Shown: one piece after another, positions 15,078 through 16,573 of the stretch
How the letters are laid out: each line of letters begins with the position of its first letter
How positions within the stretch are numbered: position 1 is the first letter of the stretch
Assembly: GCA_046154525.1 (NCBI GenBank)
Contig: JBJXDS010000348.1
Span: 1 to 16,573, forward strand
Length of the DNA: 16,573 nt
Reading direction: 5' to 3'
DNA from: JABWCE01 sp046154525
GTDB lineage: Bacteria; Bacteroidota; Bacteroidia; NS11-12g; UBA9320
Made by a program: the position numbers and the translations under genes
Notes under the pieces: model-generated
Seen by the model: only the letters and a program-made list of their open reading frames with translations
What the model was told of the DNA's origin: nothing
The model's database searches: none

Positions 15078-16178
15078 TTATTTCAATTCATAATTTGTAC
15101 TTCTTCCCCCCGCACCTTCATTTCGCAATACATTTTTAGTTATCAGATCCTGGATATCCCTAAGGGCGGTATCATGTGAACATTTAGCTATTTTGGCCCA
15201 ATTGGATGAACTGAGTTTGCCATCAAAATTATCCAATAATTTATTTAATATTAATACTTGTCGTTGGCTTAAAACAGTTTTTGCATGTTTGTTCCAAAAC
15301 TGGTGCTTGAACATAACCCTTGCCAACATTCCATCTGATGCTTTCAAAGCATTTAACAAACAGGTTAAAAACCAATGGAGCCATTTGGTTATATCCAAAG
15401 TTCCCTGCGACGATTTTTCCAATATTTCATAATATCCTTTTCGTTCCAGCCATATTTGAGCCGAAATGCTGTAAAACCGCTGCGAACTGCAATCTGCCCT
15501 GGCCAGCAACATGTCGGTTATTGCACGGGCTATCCGCCCATTGCCATCGTCAAACGGATGAATGGTAACAAATCCAAAATGTGCTATGGCCGCTTTTAAT
15601 AAGGGATCCAATTTTATAGGGCTATTGAACCAATCTAAAAATCGGTTCATTTCATCCTCTATTACCGATGCATCCGGAGCTTGAAAATGAACTTTTTCTT
15701 TGCCCAAAGCACCTGATACCACTTGGATTGGCCCGGTGCTATCATCCCGCCATTGCCCAACTACAATTTTATACATTCCGCTTCTTTCCGATGGAAACAG
15801 GTCCGAATGCCAGCCAAACAAGCGGTCTTTGCTTAATGGGCTTTTGTAATTTTGGGTAGCATCCAGCATCATTTCCACTACTCCATCCACGTTTTTGTCA
15901 GACGGTATTAGCCCTGATATATCCATCCCCAATTTTCGGGCTATGGATGAACGCACTTGTTCGGGGTTTAATATTTCCCCTTCTATTTCGGTAGATTTTA
16001 AAACATCGGTGGTAATGGTTTCTAAAATAGCTTCATCTTGCAATTCAAAACCCAAAGAATCCATTTTGCCTATAAGTTTACTTTGCATGGTTCTTACACT
16101 CAGCAACAGATTTTGAAGCGCATCATTATCCCATCTAAACTTTGGCCAGTCGGGTTTTTGATATATATACGGTTTCAT
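15078..16178 (-). CDS. Fic-domain AMP-transferase with N-terminal inhibitory helix and C-terminal winged helix
   Basis: 366 residues. Fic enzymes usually transfer AMP from ATP to a target protein hydroxyl. The N-terminus YQKPDWPKFRWD matches DUF4172, common in Bacteroidota Fic proteins. The inhibitory helix motif (S/T)xxxE(G/N) is S62-TEI-E66-G67, upstream of the core, so this is a class II, self-inhibited Fic. The active-site motif HPFDDGNGRIAR is intact at 207-218, with catalytic His207 and Arg218. Residues about 300-366 look like a winged helix (NWAKIAKCSHDTALRDIQDLITKNVLR), which could bind DNA. No antitoxin gene adjoins it, as expected where the inhibitory helix is built in. Start ATG 16178 lies at the edge of a perfect palindrome that also covers the -7 box. 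The target is unknown. Confidence 0.92.
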   Translation of the reverse strand: MKPYIYQKPDWPKFRWDNDALQNLLLSVRTMQSKLIGKMDSLGFELQDEAILETITTDVLKSTEIEGEILNPEQVRSSIARKLGMDISGLIPSDKNVDGVVEMMLDATQNYKSPLSKDRLFGWHSDLFPSERSGMYKIVVGQWRDDSTGPIQVVSGALGKEKVHFQAPDASVIEDEMNRFLDWFNSPIKLDPLLKAAIAHFGFVTIHPFDDGNGRIARAITDMLLARADCSSQRFYSISAQIWLERKGYYEILEKSSQGTLDITKWLHWFLTCLLNALKASDGMLARVMFKHQFWNKHAKTVLSQRQVLILNKLLDNFDGKLSSSNWAKIAKCSHDTALRDIQDLITKNVLRNEGAGGRSTNYELK

Positions 16179-16205
16179 ATTTGACGCATATTATGCGTCA
16201 AATAT
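16177..16205. promoter_or_regulatory. Perfect 14+1+14 bp palindromic operator at the fic start codon
   Basis: ATATTTGACGCATA (16177-16190) and its exact reverse complement (16192-16205) flank a single central T. The element reaches from the first two bases of the start codon (16178-16176 on the minus strand) back over the -7 box. A protein bound here would block both transcription start and, as RNA, the ribosome entry site. The half-site GACGCATA recurs in variant form upstream. Confidence 0.75.
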
Positions 16206-16206
16206 A
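16199..16206 (-). promoter_or_regulatory. -7 promoter element of the fic gene
   Basis: On the minus strand this reads TATATTTG, an exact TAnnTTTG match ending 20 bp before the ATG. Seven of its eight bases lie inside the operator palindrome. No clear -33 TTTG is seen at the normal distance. Confidence 0.6.
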
Positions 16207-16255
16207 TGATTTACTCTCCACTTATTTAAAAATTAATTTGTTCACATTTATTAAT

Positions 16256-16299
16256 CAACGCATATTTTGCGTTGTTTAATTGATTTATTCTACGCAAAA
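16256..16299. promoter_or_regulatory. Upstream operator-like half-sites of the fic promoter
   Basis: CAACGCA (16256-16262) and TGCGTTG (16268-16274) form an inverted repeat around TATTT, and TACGCAAAA follows at 16291-16299. All share the ACGCAtA/ACGCAaA core of the main palindrome. With the main site they make five half-sites in about 120 bp, as expected for cooperative binding by one repressor. A looser TACGTAAAA lies at 16307-16315. Confidence 0.5.
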
Positions 16300-16488
16300 A
16301 TAGAGGTACGTAAAAAAGTAAATCTTAGTAGATATAATCCACTAATTTTTTCAACGTAATACCTTTATTAATTCATTTTAGGTAATAAGATTTGAGGATT
16401 TTGTTATGCCGGTTTTCAATTAAAGTTATTCAAATTAAAAATTTAAAAGATTGAAACCTCAAAAATTTTCAATTTACTTTAAAACAGA
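16275..16488. other. Gene-free intergenic stretch
   Basis: Apart from the fic half-sites at its left end, this AT-rich stretch shows no coding ORF on either strand, no tRNA and no strong promoter match. It separates the fic promoter from the terminator-like hairpin at 16489-16512. Confidence 0.5.
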
Positions 16489-16512
16489 AAAGGACGTTTC
16501 CCAACGCCCTTT
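16479..16512 (-). terminator. Terminator read on the minus strand
   Basis: In minus-strand RNA, AAAGGGCGUU and AACGUCCUUU form a 10-bp stem (one G-U wobble) around GGGA, followed by the U-rich UCUGUUUU. In plus-strand RNA the same position is an A-C mismatch and the tail is not U-rich. The asymmetry indicates a terminator for leftward transcription entering from the right. Confidence 0.65.
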
Positions 16513-16543
16513 CCTTAAATTCTAATGCCTATGAAAAAAATCT

Positions 16544-16573
16544 TTATATCGTCGTTTTAGTATTTATATTCTT
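16544..16573 (-). CDS. Possible last codons of a minus-strand gene entering from the right
   Basis: Nine open codons (reading KNINTKTTI) end in TAA at 16546-16544, about 32 bp before the minus-strand terminator. Only the presence and orientation of that terminator suggest a gene here. The frame is a guess and no product can be named. Confidence 0.25.
   Translation of the reverse strand, partial: KNINTKTTI

Noticed and set aside
15078..16178. Fic-antitoxin two-gene module
   Set aside because: No small antitoxin ORF adjoins the gene, and the inhibitory SxxxEG helix is within the Fic protein itself.
16525..16560. Plus-strand signal-peptide-like start MKKIFISSF followed by TAG
   Set aside because: It stops after a few codons. 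Adding one T to the TTTT run would give a longer signal-peptide-like sequence, but the adjacent terminator reads leftward and there is too little sequence to judge.

Overview
The window is AT-rich and almost certainly comes from a member of the Bacteroidota. Four things point there: the GyrB and S1 sequences are of Bacteroidota type; five promoters carry an exact TAnnTTTG -7 element; nearly every start codon follows an A/T-rich leader with no Shine-Dalgarno sequence; and two genes carry signal peptides ending in (S/F)xA before Gln. No phage, insertion sequence, CRISPR array, tRNA or rRNA was seen. It reads as core chromosome with a few accessory genes (wHTH-phosphoribosyltransferase, Fic, adenylate cyclase). 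No single undescribed multi-gene system is evident; the most unusual signals are regulatory.

Left part (1-5425). A secreted protein gene runs off the left edge on the minus strand (1045 down to 1). A divergent region of about 340 bp separates it from a DASS/SLC13-type transporter (1387-2847). Then comes rpsA (2958-5309), encoding an extended six-domain ribosomal protein S1. It has its own promoter, a perfect AAGGAGG and a TTG start, and is closed by two hairpins, the second a strong terminator.

Middle (5489-8446). A tightly packed plus-strand cluster encodes an EVE-domain protein, PyrR, aspartate carbamoyltransferase PyrB and a type I L-asparaginase. EVE and pyrR overlap by 4 bp, pyrR and pyrB are 2 bp apart, and ansA follows 23 bp later. 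Asparaginase makes the aspartate that PyrB consumes in pyrimidine synthesis, so the grouping is metabolically coherent.

Next (8447-10818). A palindrome-bearing promoter drives a winged-helix protein fused to a ComF-like phosphoribosyltransferase (8669-9679). Another palindrome separates it from a signal-peptide-bearing, probable outer-membrane beta-barrel protein (9767-10765), which ends in a terminator.

Right part (10819-16573). gyrB (10955-12907) converges, 3 bp apart, on a minus-strand receptor adenylate cyclase (12911-14995): signal peptide, beta-rich sensor domain, about seven membrane helices, class III catalytic domain. Upstream of that is a minus-strand Fic AMP-transferase gene (15078-16178). 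Its promoter and start codon sit inside a perfect 14+1+14 bp palindrome, with further half-sites upstream, which suggests repressor control. The last 300 bp hold these operators and a hairpin that pairs perfectly only in minus-strand RNA, probably the terminator of a minus-strand gene whose last codons are at the right edge.
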